64,000 bases of DNA. Source: Christensenella intestinihominis (lineage in GTDB: Bacteria; Bacillota; Clostridia; Christensenellales; Christensenellaceae). The stretch covers positions 114,009-178,008 of the forward strand of contig NZ_MAIQ01000007.1 in the NCBI RefSeq assembly GCF_001678845.1. Reading direction: 5' to 3'. The notes under the pieces are model-generated. The model saw only the letters and a list, made by a program, of their open reading frames with translations. It searched no databases and was not told the origin of the DNA. Positions 9,337 to 17,857 of this stretch are shown in pieces. Both the position numbers and the translations under genes were made by a program. Numbering within the stretch: position 1 is the first letter of the stretch; every line of letters starts with the position of its first letter.

Positions 9337-10785
9337 TCAGTCCGGAGGGCCCGACGGATCGGATATTTCCTCAATGCCGGAGACCCCAAAATTCAGTAAA
9401 TTTTGTTTCATCATGGTAAAATTTTTCCGGATTAACCGGGAGAAGGTCGCCGCAAAGAGGTCGCCGTCCCCTTGCCGGAGGGCTTCCTGTAAATCCTTGG
9501 AAATCCCTTCCCAGCCGGCTACCGGCTCTTCCCCGGTTGTATCGAGGCGGAATACGCTGCCTTTGAGCAGCAGCAATGTGAGCTTTTCGTAAATTTCACG
9601 CAGGGCGGCCTGCGGGCTGCAACGGATCACCGCCTGCAGGCTGGCGCCGATGGTTGCGATCATGGCTGTCAACTGCCCTTCCGAGGCGACGGCGGCAGAG
9701 ATTGTATGGAGGGTGTCCTGGGAAAAATAGGGGAATACGTCAAGAAGGACCGGCCCGGAAGTGATGGCAAGCAATTGAAGCGCTTCCAGGAAGGTCCTGA
9801 GGTTATCCTCCATCATCAAATCTTTCAATTTATATACGAGGGAAGCGTCCCCTTTTTTGACGACTCGCGTTCCCACGCCGTTGAGCGTTTGGGAAATCCC
9901 CAATTTATTGAGCAGTGCAACCGTACGCCGAATGGTGATGACCGCCACATGGTATGTATCAGCCAAAGCGCCGCATGTGGGAAAAAGGGTGCCGACAGGA
10001 TAGATTCCCTGGTTCACCTTGCAAATCAGGTCGATCGCAATAATTTCACAGTATTGCAGGCGGCCCTTATGGGGCTCCCAGCAGAAAGGCTCCCGGGATT
10101 CCGCGGGACTGGCAGGCACCTGTTCCAGATACCGGGTAAGTTCTTTGTAAAATTGCCCGCCTAAACGGTCGTGCCGCCCTTTTGCAGCGGGGCAGGAGCC
10201 GTTTTTACAATCCTCAAGGCTGCGGACAAAAGTATCCGCCATCTCCTGCAGGCGGGCGTCCGCCCCGGTTTTGCCATAGCAGGCGGACAGGATATCGAGG
10301 AAGGCGCTCTCGATGAAGGAGCCGACGTCGTAATAAAGGTTCAGGGCCGTACGGCTGCCCAGCGCGCGCAGGGATTGCTCAAATAAACGGTATAGGCGCT
10401 TCCCGGGATGGGAGGCGTTTTCGGCTTGGTCAAAAGAAGAAAAATCCATATGGAGCAGACCTTCCATGCAAATGGAAGGGGAAAGCAGCTCCAGCGTTTT
10501 GCAAAGGTCGCCGAGCGCGGCGGCACGCTGGCGGAATACGCCGCTTTCAAGGTAATTCCGATATGGTTTTTTGAGGACGACGGTTTCCTTCCCGCGGCAC
10601 AGCCTTAAAAGCCCGTCCTTTTCAAGCGCCTTAAGCGCCCGCTGCGCAGGGCAATAGGAAACGCCATACCGTCGGGCGACCTCCTGGGCGGACGGAAAAC
10701 GTTCCCCGTCGTCGTAAAACCCAAGCTGAATCTGGCCTGCGAGGCTTCGGTAAATGGTTTGTTCCTGGCTGTTTATATAAGACAT
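9337..10785 (-). CDS. GntR-type regulator with two winged-helix domains
   Basis: A 482-residue protein. Residues 5-70 form one GntR winged HTH (FPSAQEVARRYGVSYCPAQR, then LEKDGLLRLCRGK), and residues 245-312 form a second one (GTLFPTCGALADTYHVAVIT, then LNKLGISQTLNGVGTRVVKK). The helical parts between and after do not match the FCD or UTRA effector domains I know. The tandem arrangement suggests binding to a long or paired operator. The gene converges with the flavodoxin/AKR gene (six bases apart) and is divergent from the HPt/cyclic-di-GMP operon, which it may regulate. The start at 10785 has GAAAGG upstream. Confidence 0.8.
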   Translation of the reverse strand: MSYINSQEQTIYRSLAGQIQLGFYDDGERFPSAQEVARRYGVSYCPAQRALKALEKDGLLRLCRGKETVVLKKPYRNYLESGVFRQRAAALGDLCKTLELLSPSICMEGLLHMDFSSFDQAENASHPGKRLYRLFEQSLRALGSRTALNLYYDVGSFIESAFLDILSACYGKTGADARLQEMADTFVRSLEDCKNGSCPAAKGRHDRLGGQFYKELTRYLEQVPASPAESREPFCWEPHKGRLQYCEIIAIDLICKVNQGIYPVGTLFPTCGALADTYHVAVITIRRTVALLNKLGISQTLNGVGTRVVKKGDASLVYKLKDLMMEDNLRTFLEALQLLAITSGPVLLDVFPYFSQDTLHTISAAVASEGQLTAMIATIGASLQAVIRCSPQAALREIYEKLTLLLLKGSVFRLDTTGEEPVAGWEGISKDLQEALRQGDGDLFAATFSRLIRKNFTMMKQNLLNFGVSGIEEISDPSGPPD

Positions 10786-10909
10786 GGCGTATCGCCTTTC
10801 AAGCTTTTTATTTTATTATACCGATATGTCTGCAAAATTTCCAGATTAAGGTGAAATCCCGGTATTCCAAAAAACACGACCTGATAAGTCGGAATTTATT
10901 GGAAAGCGA

Positions 10910-10938
10910 TTGTTTTATTTGACCGGGACAGGTATAAT
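10910..10938 (+). promoter_or_regulatory. Promoter of the HPt/cyclic-di-GMP operon
   Basis: TTGTTT at 10910-10915 and consensus TATAAT at 10933-10938 are 17 bases apart, 33 bases before the HPt start. The gap from the divergent GntR start (10785) leaves room for an operator. Confidence 0.6.
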
Positions 10939-10971
10939 GTGATTAAGTATAATATGATTAAGGAGGCGCAA

Positions 10972-11334
10972 ATGAATCTGAAAGAATGTTATTTTGCCAT
11001 CGGGGCGGATTATGAAGACATCATGCGCAGGTTTAAAAGCGAGGAACGGGTAGAGCGCTTCCTGAAAATGTTTTTGAACGATAAAAGCTTCGAGATATTG
11101 CGCGGCGCAATCGTGGATGAACAGTATGAGGCTGCCTTTCGCGCGGTACATACAATGAAAGGAATCTGCATGAACCTGAGCCTTACGGCGCTGTATCGTT
11201 CCTGTGTCCTGTTGACCGAAAACCTGCGGCCAGGCAGCCCGGATGGGGATACGCGGCGTTTTTTTGAAAAGGTAACGGAGGATTACGAGCGGACAGAGGC
11301 GGCGGTTCGCGATTATTTGGGTCAAGGAGTTTGA
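10972..11334 (+). CDS. Histidine phosphotransfer (HPt) protein
   Basis: A 120-residue helical phosphorelay carrier. The phospho-accepting residue is His60 in AVHTMKGICMNLSL, the exact HPt signature H-x-x-K-G. The ATG at 10972 is chosen because AAGGAGG lies directly upstream; an earlier in-frame ATG at 10939 overlaps the promoter. The stop is one base from the GTG of the next gene, so both are one operon. A free HPt protein is expected to shuttle phosphate between a hybrid kinase with REC domains, such as the convergent gene at 13407-15770, and the REC domain of the downstream protein. Confidence 0.88.
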   Translation: MNLKECYFAIGADYEDIMRRFKSEERVERFLKMFLNDKSFEILRGAIVDEQYEAAFRAVHTMKGICMNLSLTALYRSCVLLTENLRPGSPDGDTRRFFEKVTEDYERTEAAVRDYLGQGV

Positions 11335-11335
11335 C

Positions 11336-13423
11336 GTGGAACGGAAATATCAGATTCTGATTGTAGACGACGCGGAAATTAACCGCTCGATGCTAGCCGA
11401 CATCCTGACGGATCAATACCAGATACTGGAGGCAGGCGACGGCAGGGAGGCCCTGTCCATACTGGAAGCGAAGCACGCCGAAATATCGCTCGTGCTGCTG
11501 GATATTATTATGCCGGAAATGAACGGTTTTGAAGTGCTGTCTGCAATGGATGAAAACGGATGGATGGACAACGTTCCGGTTATCATGATTTCGGCCGAGA
11601 CCTCGTCGACGTATATCGACCGGGCCTACGACATGGGGGCGGCCGACTACATCAGCCGTCCTTTCGATGAAAAGACGATCCGGCGCCGCGCGCGCAACAC
11701 CATCATGCTCTATGCCAAGCAGAAGATGCTGGAGGAGATGGTAACCGAGCAGATCGTGGAGAAGGAACGAAATAATTCCCTGATGGTGGAAATCCTTTCC
11801 AATATTGTCGAATTCCGCAACGGCGAAAGCGGCCTCCATGTGCTGCATATTCGCAAAATTACGGAGCTTTTGCTGCGGCATCTCGCGAAAATGACGGACC
11901 GGTATTACCTGACGGACGCGAAAATTGCGCTGATTGTGAACGTCTCGCCGCTGCACGATATCGGGAAAATATCGATCCCTGAAGAAATCCTCAACAAGCC
12001 CGGAAAATTAACCCCGGAAGAGTTTGAGGTGATGAAGACGCACAGCGTCATCGGGGCGCGGATTCTGGAAAACGCTCCGGGCAGGCAGAAGGAAGAACTG
12101 GTGCAGGTGGCCCACGATATCTGCCGCTGGCACCATGAACGGTACGACGGCGGCGGCTATCCAGACGGCCTCAAGGGCGACGATATCCCAATTGCGGCGC
12201 AGGTCGTCGCACTGGCCGACGTATACGACGCGCTGACAAACGAAAGAATTTATAAACCCGCCTATCCCCACGACAAGGCGATGGAGATGATCCAAAACGG
12301 GGAATGCGGCGCGTTCAGCCCTTTGCTGCTGCAATGCCTTGCGGAGGTTGGCCCGCAGATTTTGAAGGAGATTGGGAAAAGCGAATCCGGGCAAAGCGGA
12401 GCGCCGCAAACCTATGTGATGCCCACTCAATTGCCGGGAGGCGGAAAGGCGTCCAGCCGGACCCTTGCCCTGCTGGAGCAGGAAAGGACCAAGTTCCAGT
12501 TTTTTGCTTCCATGTCGCGGGAAATCCTGTTTGAATACAGCATGGATACGGAGCTGCTGACCATTTCCGACTGGGGTTCCCACCATCTGGGCCTCAGCGA
12601 GCTGATCGCCCATCCCCGGTATCATAAGGGACTGCAAACAATATTCAGCGCCAACGATTTTGACGACTTATATTCCCGCATTAAAAATGCCAGCCCGGAG
12701 GACCCGATTGTAAGCGCCGCTTATGCGCTCAACATCGACGGTCAGTGGCGCTGGCATAAAGTGTTCGCCCGTCCTCTATGGACCGGGACGGAGAACCCGG
12801 TGATGACGGGGGCAATCGGTAAATTTACGGATATCCACGAGGAACGCATGCAGCTCGAGACATTTAGACAGCGGGCGACCCAGGACTCGCTGACGGGCCT
12901 TAGCAACCATTTGTCCGCGCGGGAACTGACGGAAGGAGTGCTGGCGGAAGGCAGCGCCGAAAAGGGCGCCCTCCTATTGCTGGATATCGATCTTTTTAAG
13001 GCCGCGAACGACCGGCATGGCCATATGTTTGGGGACTGCGTACTGAAAGAGGTGGCGCGGCTGATTGCGAAAAGCGTCCGCAAGGGAGATATCGCCGCGC
13101 GCATCGGCGGGGATGAATTCCTGATTTTTACAAATTACCGCAGCGAAGCGGAACCCATCGTGAGGCGCATCTATAAAGCCATCAGCGGCGTGTACGAGGG
13201 CTTTGAAATATCCGTCAGCATGGGGGTGGCCGTATGCCCGCAGGACGGCAAAAGCTATGAACAGCTTTTTCACCGGGCGGACCAGGCGCTTTATACCGCG
13301 AAAAAGCGCGGGCGCAGGCAATATTGTTTTTATGATTCCACGGCGGAAAGCGCCATTTCCGTGCTTTCACCGGTGGAAAGCGATATGGAAAACCAGGACG
13401 GGCCTGTCAGCCCATCCACTTAA
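11336..13423 (+). CDS. Response regulator with HD-GYP, PAS and GGDEF domains
   Basis: A 695-residue cytoplasmic protein with both cyclic-di-GMP making and breaking domains. REC at 5-120 with phospho-acceptor Asp56 (VLLDIIMP; the usual Lys is Arg108 in ISRPF). HD-GYP at about 150-345 with HD at 207-208 (PLHDIGK), HHERYDGGGYP at 266-276. A PAS/PAC-like part covers 390-510. GGDEF at 512-680 with intact GGDEF at 591-595 and an RxxD inhibitory site at 582-585 (RKGD), five residues upstream. Start is GTG at 11336. The end overlaps the convergent hybrid kinase by 17 bases. Output could be switched between synthesis and hydrolysis by phosphorylation. Confidence 0.92.
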   Translation: MERKYQILIVDDAEINRSMLADILTDQYQILEAGDGREALSILEAKHAEISLVLLDIIMPEMNGFEVLSAMDENGWMDNVPVIMISAETSSTYIDRAYDMGAADYISRPFDEKTIRRRARNTIMLYAKQKMLEEMVTEQIVEKERNNSLMVEILSNIVEFRNGESGLHVLHIRKITELLLRHLAKMTDRYYLTDAKIALIVNVSPLHDIGKISIPEEILNKPGKLTPEEFEVMKTHSVIGARILENAPGRQKEELVQVAHDICRWHHERYDGGGYPDGLKGDDIPIAAQVVALADVYDALTNERIYKPAYPHDKAMEMIQNGECGAFSPLLLQCLAEVGPQILKEIGKSESGQSGAPQTYVMPTQLPGGGKASSRTLALLEQERTKFQFFASMSREILFEYSMDTELLTISDWGSHHLGLSELIAHPRYHKGLQTIFSANDFDDLYSRIKNASPEDPIVSAAYALNIDGQWRWHKVFARPLWTGTENPVMTGAIGKFTDIHEERMQLETFRQRATQDSLTGLSNHLSARELTEGVLAEGSAEKGALLLLDIDLFKAANDRHGHMFGDCVLKEVARLIAKSVRKGDIAARIGGDEFLIFTNYRSEAEPIVRRIYKAISGVYEGFEISVSMGVAVCPQDGKSYEQLFHRADQALYTAKKRGRRQYCFYDSTAESAISVLSPVESDMENQDGPVSPST

Positions 13424-15770
13424 GCAATATTTCGTTCAAGCGCTCCGCTACTATCGGCTTTGCGATATGGCCGTTCATACCGACGCTGCGCGCTTTGCTG
13501 ACATCGCCTGTAAAGGCGTTTGCGGAGAGGGCGATGACCGGTATTTTTTTTGCGTCCTCCCGGCCCGAGGCGCGAATCGCTTCCGTGGCCTCGTAACCGT
13601 CCATAACCGGCATCTGGATATCCATCAGGATTGCGGCGTATGTGCCCGGCGCCGATGAACGGAACATTTCGACCGCCCGCCGCCCGTCTTCCGCCGAATC
13701 CACAAGGATTCCTTCCATTTCCAGCAGCTCGGCTGCGACCTCGCGGTTGAGGTCGTTGTCCTCGACCAGCAATACCCGTTTGCCCGCCAGGGCGGACTTT
13801 TCCTCCGGCGCGGGGCTGTCCGTATCTGCGCCGTTCCCGAAGCAAAACAGTTCCAGCACGTGCAGCATTTTTGATTTAAAGAGGGGTTTGGTGATGAAAG
13901 CGTCCGCTCCTGCCTTGATGAACTCCTCTTCAATATTGGAATAATCGTATGCCGAAATAATGATAATGGGAACATCGGGGCCAAGCCTGTACCGGATTGC
14001 CTTTACGGTGGCGAGGCCGTCCATATCGGGCATTTTCCAGTCGAGGATCACCGCGAAAAAATCGTCGCCCGTTTCATGGGCGCGGACAATTGTGGGAACC
14101 GCTTCGATTCCCGACAGGACCGAGGACCCCCGCATACCCAGCTCGTTTAGCAGTGCGACGGCATTTTCGCATACGACCGCGTCGTCGTCCACCACCAGCA
14201 CGGGCAAACCGGCGAGCTCTTCCGCGGAATGCTCTTCTTCGTCCAATAATTCCAGCGGGACGGAAACGGTAAACTGGCTGCCCGCGCCAAGCTGGCTCTT
14301 CACCCCGATTGTGCCGTTCATCATGCGCACAATATTCTCCGTGATTGCCATTCCGAGGCCCGTTCCCTGGATTTTGCTGATGCGGGTATCTTCGGCACGT
14401 GAAAAAGGCTCGAAAATATGGGGAAGGAATTCTTCCGCTATGCCGATGCCGTTGTCCGTGAGGACAAATTCATATTGGGCCTTACCGGGAAGCGGGGAGG
14501 AAAATTCGTTGATCCGCAGGCTGATTGTCCCGCCCTCCGGGGTATATTTCACGGCGTTGGAAACCAGGTTCATCAAAACCTGCTGCAGGCGGTCCCCGTC
14601 CGCCACGACCTTTTCATGCTGGACGCGTCCGGCGCTGATTTGGAATTCGTGGTTTTTTTCGGAAATCAGGGGACGGCACATATCCGCAACGTTCTGCATC
14701 AACTCGGAAAGGTCGACGTCTTCCGGCGAAAGATCGACTTTTCCGCTTTCTATTTTAGACATATCCAACACTTCATTAATCAGGCTCAGCAAGTGCCGGC
14801 TGGAGACGCCGATTTTTTTCAGGCAGTCGTGCACCTTTTCGGGGGAATCCAGGTTCATTTGCGCAATGGCGGTCATGCCCATGATTGCGTTCATGGGGGT
14901 GCGGATATCATGGGACATAGAGGATAAAAAATTGGTTTTGGCAGAGCTTGCCACCCGCGCCGCCTGATAGGCGTCTTCCAGGGCCTGGCGCTGCCGCGCC
15001 TGCTCCTCGCGTTCGCGTGTGACGTCGATCCCCACGCTGTAAAAGGAGGGAATTTCATCCCAGCTGTCCTTTGCGTCGACGTAACTGAAGGTCATCATGA
15101 GGATTTTGGTATCCCCGCTGCGGGTAACGATACGCGCCTCAATTACCGTGTCTTCGCCCGTATCCCTGGCGTTCTGCATCGTCCTGACCGCACGTTCGAG
15201 ATCGTCCGGATGCACATAGGTATATTGGGAATTCAGTTCTTTTTCAAACTGTTCCTCCGTATAGCCGATTATATCCAGAAATCCGCCGCCATGCCAAAGG
15301 ACCGTCTTTGCATCCCGTGCATCCACGCGGGCAAAGCCGCCGGGAATCGTGCGCAGGATGGCTTCCCGCTCCCGGTCTTTTTTGGCCAGCTTGTATTCCG
15401 TGCTGTAATTGTCGTGCGACAGCTCGAGACGCGCGCGGTGCCCGTTCCAGTCGACAATCCGGTCTTTGATTATGAATGTTCGTCCGAGAACCGGATTATC
15501 AAATTCCCACTCGTAAAATTCGTCCCGGGTCAGGAGATGATTGGTGCAGAAGGGGCAGGGGGAAGTCCTTCCCTGGATGACCTCGTAACACTTTTTTCCC
15601 AAGACCTCCTGTGGAGTCCTGCGGAGGACTTCACAGGCAGATTTATTCAGGTACAAAAGCTCGTAGCTTTCCATGTCGCTGATATATGCATTGCCGATGT
15701 ATTCGTCCAGCATCCATTCGAAATATTGCCGATCCCCGAACCCTCCGGCAGGATTTGTTGATTGCTCCAT
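13407..15770 (-). CDS. Hybrid sensor histidine kinase, PAS-PAS-HisKA-HATPase-REC-REC
   Basis: A 787-residue kinase without transmembrane segments. Two PAS domains at about 15-125 and 135-255 (the first with a CPFC cysteine pair at 72-75 that could bind a metal or sense redox), a HisKA dimer domain with His287 in SMSHDIRTPMN, the ATPase with N box NLVSNAVKYTP and G boxes DNGIGI and GTGLGMA, then two REC domains with Asp577 (VILDWKMPDMDG) and Asp717 (ILMDIQMPVMDG). No HPt domain is attached, which explains the separate HPt gene at 10972. The 3' end overlaps the cyclic-di-GMP gene by 17 bases. Confidence 0.93.
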   Translation of the reverse strand: MEQSTNPAGGFGDRQYFEWMLDEYIGNAYISDMESYELLYLNKSACEVLRRTPQEVLGKKCYEVIQGRTSPCPFCTNHLLTRDEFYEWEFDNPVLGRTFIIKDRIVDWNGHRARLELSHDNYSTEYKLAKKDREREAILRTIPGGFARVDARDAKTVLWHGGGFLDIIGYTEEQFEKELNSQYTYVHPDDLERAVRTMQNARDTGEDTVIEARIVTRSGDTKILMMTFSYVDAKDSWDEIPSFYSVGIDVTREREEQARQRQALEDAYQAARVASSAKTNFLSSMSHDIRTPMNAIMGMTAIAQMNLDSPEKVHDCLKKIGVSSRHLLSLINEVLDMSKIESGKVDLSPEDVDLSELMQNVADMCRPLISEKNHEFQISAGRVQHEKVVADGDRLQQVLMNLVSNAVKYTPEGGTISLRINEFSSPLPGKAQYEFVLTDNGIGIAEEFLPHIFEPFSRAEDTRISKIQGTGLGMAITENIVRMMNGTIGVKSQLGAGSQFTVSVPLELLDEEEHSAEELAGLPVLVVDDDAVVCENAVALLNELGMRGSSVLSGIEAVPTIVRAHETGDDFFAVILDWKMPDMDGLATVKAIRYRLGPDVPIIIISAYDYSNIEEEFIKAGADAFITKPLFKSKMLHVLELFCFGNGADTDSPAPEEKSALAGKRVLLVEDNDLNREVAAELLEMEGILVDSAEDGRRAVEMFRSSAPGTYAAILMDIQMPVMDGYEATEAIRASGREDAKKIPVIALSANAFTGDVSKARSVGMNGHIAKPIVAERLNEILLKWMG

Positions 15771-16297
15771 GCTTATTCTCCTTTTTTCCGCTACAGCCCG
15801 CCTGTTAAAATACCCGATTCAGTAAATATTATATTGCAAACCAACCATCCGAAAACCGGGCCCGGCTTCACCATAATCATATTATATCTGATTGGTTTTA
15901 TAAAAGCAATCATGCGGCGTGAAACGGCGCAGTATGGGCAACGCCGAGGCCCGGCTTGGTTGCCGTATACTGCCGGTTTCGCGAACCATACTGCAATTCA
16001 TCCGCGGCTTTCGTTCGCCGCAGCCTGTATATTTTTTACAATAATCAGGAAAGATGTCCGACTGAATCGTAATATAGTCTCATTGTTTGCGGCGGCCTGC
16101 GGGATTATACTGAAAGCACTTCAGGACAGGCGGGAAGGTTATCTGGAAGGCAGGTTTGCCGCGTTTTGCCGCCCGGGTATTCAACACAGAAGCGCCCGCC
16201 CCGGGGCGGGGAAGCCTGCCGTACGTACATAACATCAATTTTAAAAACATAGGAATCTATAACACAAAACAAGCCATAATTCAAAGGAGGATTTGAA
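15771..16297. other. Long intergenic region before the glycoside locus
   Basis: 527 bases with no convincing gene. An imperfect inverted repeat lies at 15930-15972 (CAGTAT and ATACTG outer ends with GGCAAC and GTTGCC inside), and a perfect palindrome CCCGCCCCGGGGCGGG lies at about 16196-16211. Either could be a binding site for the regulator of the downstream genes. The last 60 bases are AT-rich with an AAAGGAGG ribosome site for the next gene. Confidence 0.5.
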
Positions 16298-16729
16298 ATG
16301 CCGGCGGGAAAAAGCTTTATCATTGAGAAGGGTATGATTTCGGGCTCTATGGGGAAGACTGCGATTGGGGGGGAGGAGTATTACAGCATAAGGCTAAAAA
16401 ACCAAACCCTGCATGCGGTGCATCCCCTGGGATGGTTCACCGAGCTGAATGTTAAAATTGACGGACAGGACATACCGAAAAAGGACATAATTTTTGAACT
16501 GAGGGACCAGCGGATCGGTATGGAGCATATGTCCACGATCAAAGATATTTTTTGGTACATCATGGAACCCGCATACCTGCATGTTAAAATGCAGGGCGAA
16601 TTGGCGCCCGGCGCCCATGAAGTTGCCTGTGAAGTGGTTGCGCCGCTTTTGGAAGTAGGCATGCTGCTGGATGCGGAAGGGAAATGGCCGCGCAGGCACC
16701 AGACAATTACCGGAACTGTCACCTTATGA
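16298..16729 (+). CDS. C-glycoside deglycosidase-type beta subunit (DUF6379)
   Basis: A 143-residue beta-rich protein that matches, from memory, the small subunit of C-glycoside deglycosidases (DfgB/DgpB/CarB). Typical features are an N-terminal strand after a short basic start, ADDRESS-like conserved pieces such as HAVHPLGWFTELNVKIDG, and EPAYLHVKMQGELAPGAHEV near the middle. In the known complexes this subunit packs on a TIM-barrel alpha subunit, which is the next gene, 12 bases downstream. AAAGGAGGATTTGAA precedes the ATG. Assignment to C-glycosides rather than other 3-oxo-glycosides is inference. Confidence 0.75.
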   Translation: MPAGKSFIIEKGMISGSMGKTAIGGEEYYSIRLKNQTLHAVHPLGWFTELNVKIDGQDIPKKDIIFELRDQRIGMEHMSTIKDIFWYIMEPAYLHVKMQGELAPGAHEVACEVVAPLLEVGMLLDAEGKWPRRHQTITGTVTL

Positions 16730-16741
16730 GGAGGGGTTATT

Positions 16742-17608
16742 ATGTATAGTACAATTGGCGTTTCTACATGGAGCTTACAGCAGCTGACATTTAAGAGAGG
16801 GGTGCAGCTGCCGGAAATGATTGAAATGATTGCGCGTATGGGGGTGGACGGCCTGGATTTGTATGAAGAATACCTGCCCGTCTATCCGGATACGAATCTG
16901 GCAAAATTGAACGAAATAAAAAAGATGGCCAAAAACGCGGGCCTGCCAATATTCAGCACATGGTTTTTTGTTGACCCGATTGGCGCGAGTTATTCCGCTT
17001 CGCTTGAATGGACGACGGAAACGGTTAAGAAATTCATTGCGGTGACCGCGTCGCTGGGTGCAAAATATTTGGCGCTGCCGACGATATTGAATATTCCCGG
17101 GGTGGGCCTTGACGAGGCCTATGACATGTATGAACGGGTATATGAAAAGCTTGTGCCGATTGCGGAGGAGTATGATGTGCGGCTAGCGGCGGAGGTTGCG
17201 CGGCAGCATACGCCCAGCCTGATGATGAGGCTGCAAAAATCATTGAAATCCGATTATTTTACAATCTGTCCCGACTTTGAAGCATGGCGCGTCGATACGC
17301 CCGATATTCCGTTAATCCACCAGGAAACGCCGGGTGCGCCGCCATCGGAGCCGGAAACGATTGAAACGTTTACCCAATGCCTGCCCTATTCGCCGTATAT
17401 CCATGCCAAACTGCTGTCCATAGATGAAAACGGCGAAGAGCCGCATTTCCCGATCCATGAAATGATGAAGGCAATTGGCGAGAGTGAAATCAACCATCAC
17501 CTGTGCATCGAATACGAAGGATGGATTCCGGATATCAGGCCGGAGGACGATGCGGAGGAGGAAACGCGAAAGTGCGTTGAGCTGCTTAAGAAATACCGGA
17601 AAAAGTAA
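16742..17608 (+). CDS. TIM-barrel isomerase-like protein, probable deglycosidase alpha subunit
   Basis: A 288-residue member of the sugar phosphate isomerase/epimerase superfamily (AP endonuclease 2 fold). Expected metal ligands are present: Glu151 (AAEVARQH), Asp178 (CPDFEAW), His221 (YIHAKLL) and Glu257 (CIEYEGW). Its neighbour at 16298 is a DUF6379 protein, and this pairing is the hallmark of C-glycoside deglycosidases, where the alpha subunit binds the divalent metal and cleaves the C-C bond of a 3-oxo-glycoside. GAGGAGGGG lies upstream of the ATG. The FAD or NAD oxidoreductase that must first make the 3-oxo sugar is not in the window. A plain inosose isomerase or dehydratase role cannot be excluded. 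Confidence 0.8.
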   Translation: MYSTIGVSTWSLQQLTFKRGVQLPEMIEMIARMGVDGLDLYEEYLPVYPDTNLAKLNEIKKMAKNAGLPIFSTWFFVDPIGASYSASLEWTTETVKKFIAVTASLGAKYLALPTILNIPGVGLDEAYDMYERVYEKLVPIAEEYDVRLAAEVARQHTPSLMMRLQKSLKSDYFTICPDFEAWRVDTPDIPLIHQETPGAPPSEPETIETFTQCLPYSPYIHAKLLSIDENGEEPHFPIHEMMKAIGESEINHHLCIEYEGWIPDIRPEDDAEEETRKCVELLKKYRKK

Positions 17609-17626
17609 ATCACGCGGGATAAGTGG

Positions 17627-17671
17627 GAAAGGCCCTGTTTGGCTGCCGTACGGAGCAAGCGGGGCCCTTTG
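17627..17671 (+). terminator. Hairpin after the deglycosidase pair
   Basis: AAAGGCCC and GGGCCCTTT arms enclose a loop of about 27 bases. No long T-run follows, so termination may be partial. The next gene has its own promoter at 17723. Confidence 0.4.
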
Positions 17672-17706
17672 CCGTGATAATTAAAATTGCCCGAAAAACA
17701 AGACGC

Positions 17707-17752
17707 TTTGTAATCTTTTAATTTGTAATCTTTTATTGCCCGATGATATAAT
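17707..17752 (+). promoter_or_regulatory. Promoter of the yesN-like gene with a 15-base direct repeat
   Basis: TTTGTAATCTTTTA occurs at 17707-17720 and again at 17722-17735, period 15. The second copy contains a -35-like TTGTAA (17723-17728), and TATAAT follows at 17747-17752 after 18 bases. Direct repeats spaced by about 1.5 helical turns over a -35 are typical for AraC-type or REC regulators, so autoregulation by the next gene is plausible. Confidence 0.5.
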
Positions 17753-17857
17753 AACACCATAGTTAACATCACCCGTACCATCATTTTAGCCCGGGAATTC
17801 TCTGATTATTCAAGACAGAATCATTTACTGCGGTTTTAAGAAATAGAGGAATATAAT

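Noticed and set aside
15762..16232. 156-codon frame in the gap before the deglycosidase pair
   Set aside because: Composition and residues look random, start overlaps the kinase 5' end, and the region holds inverted repeats instead.
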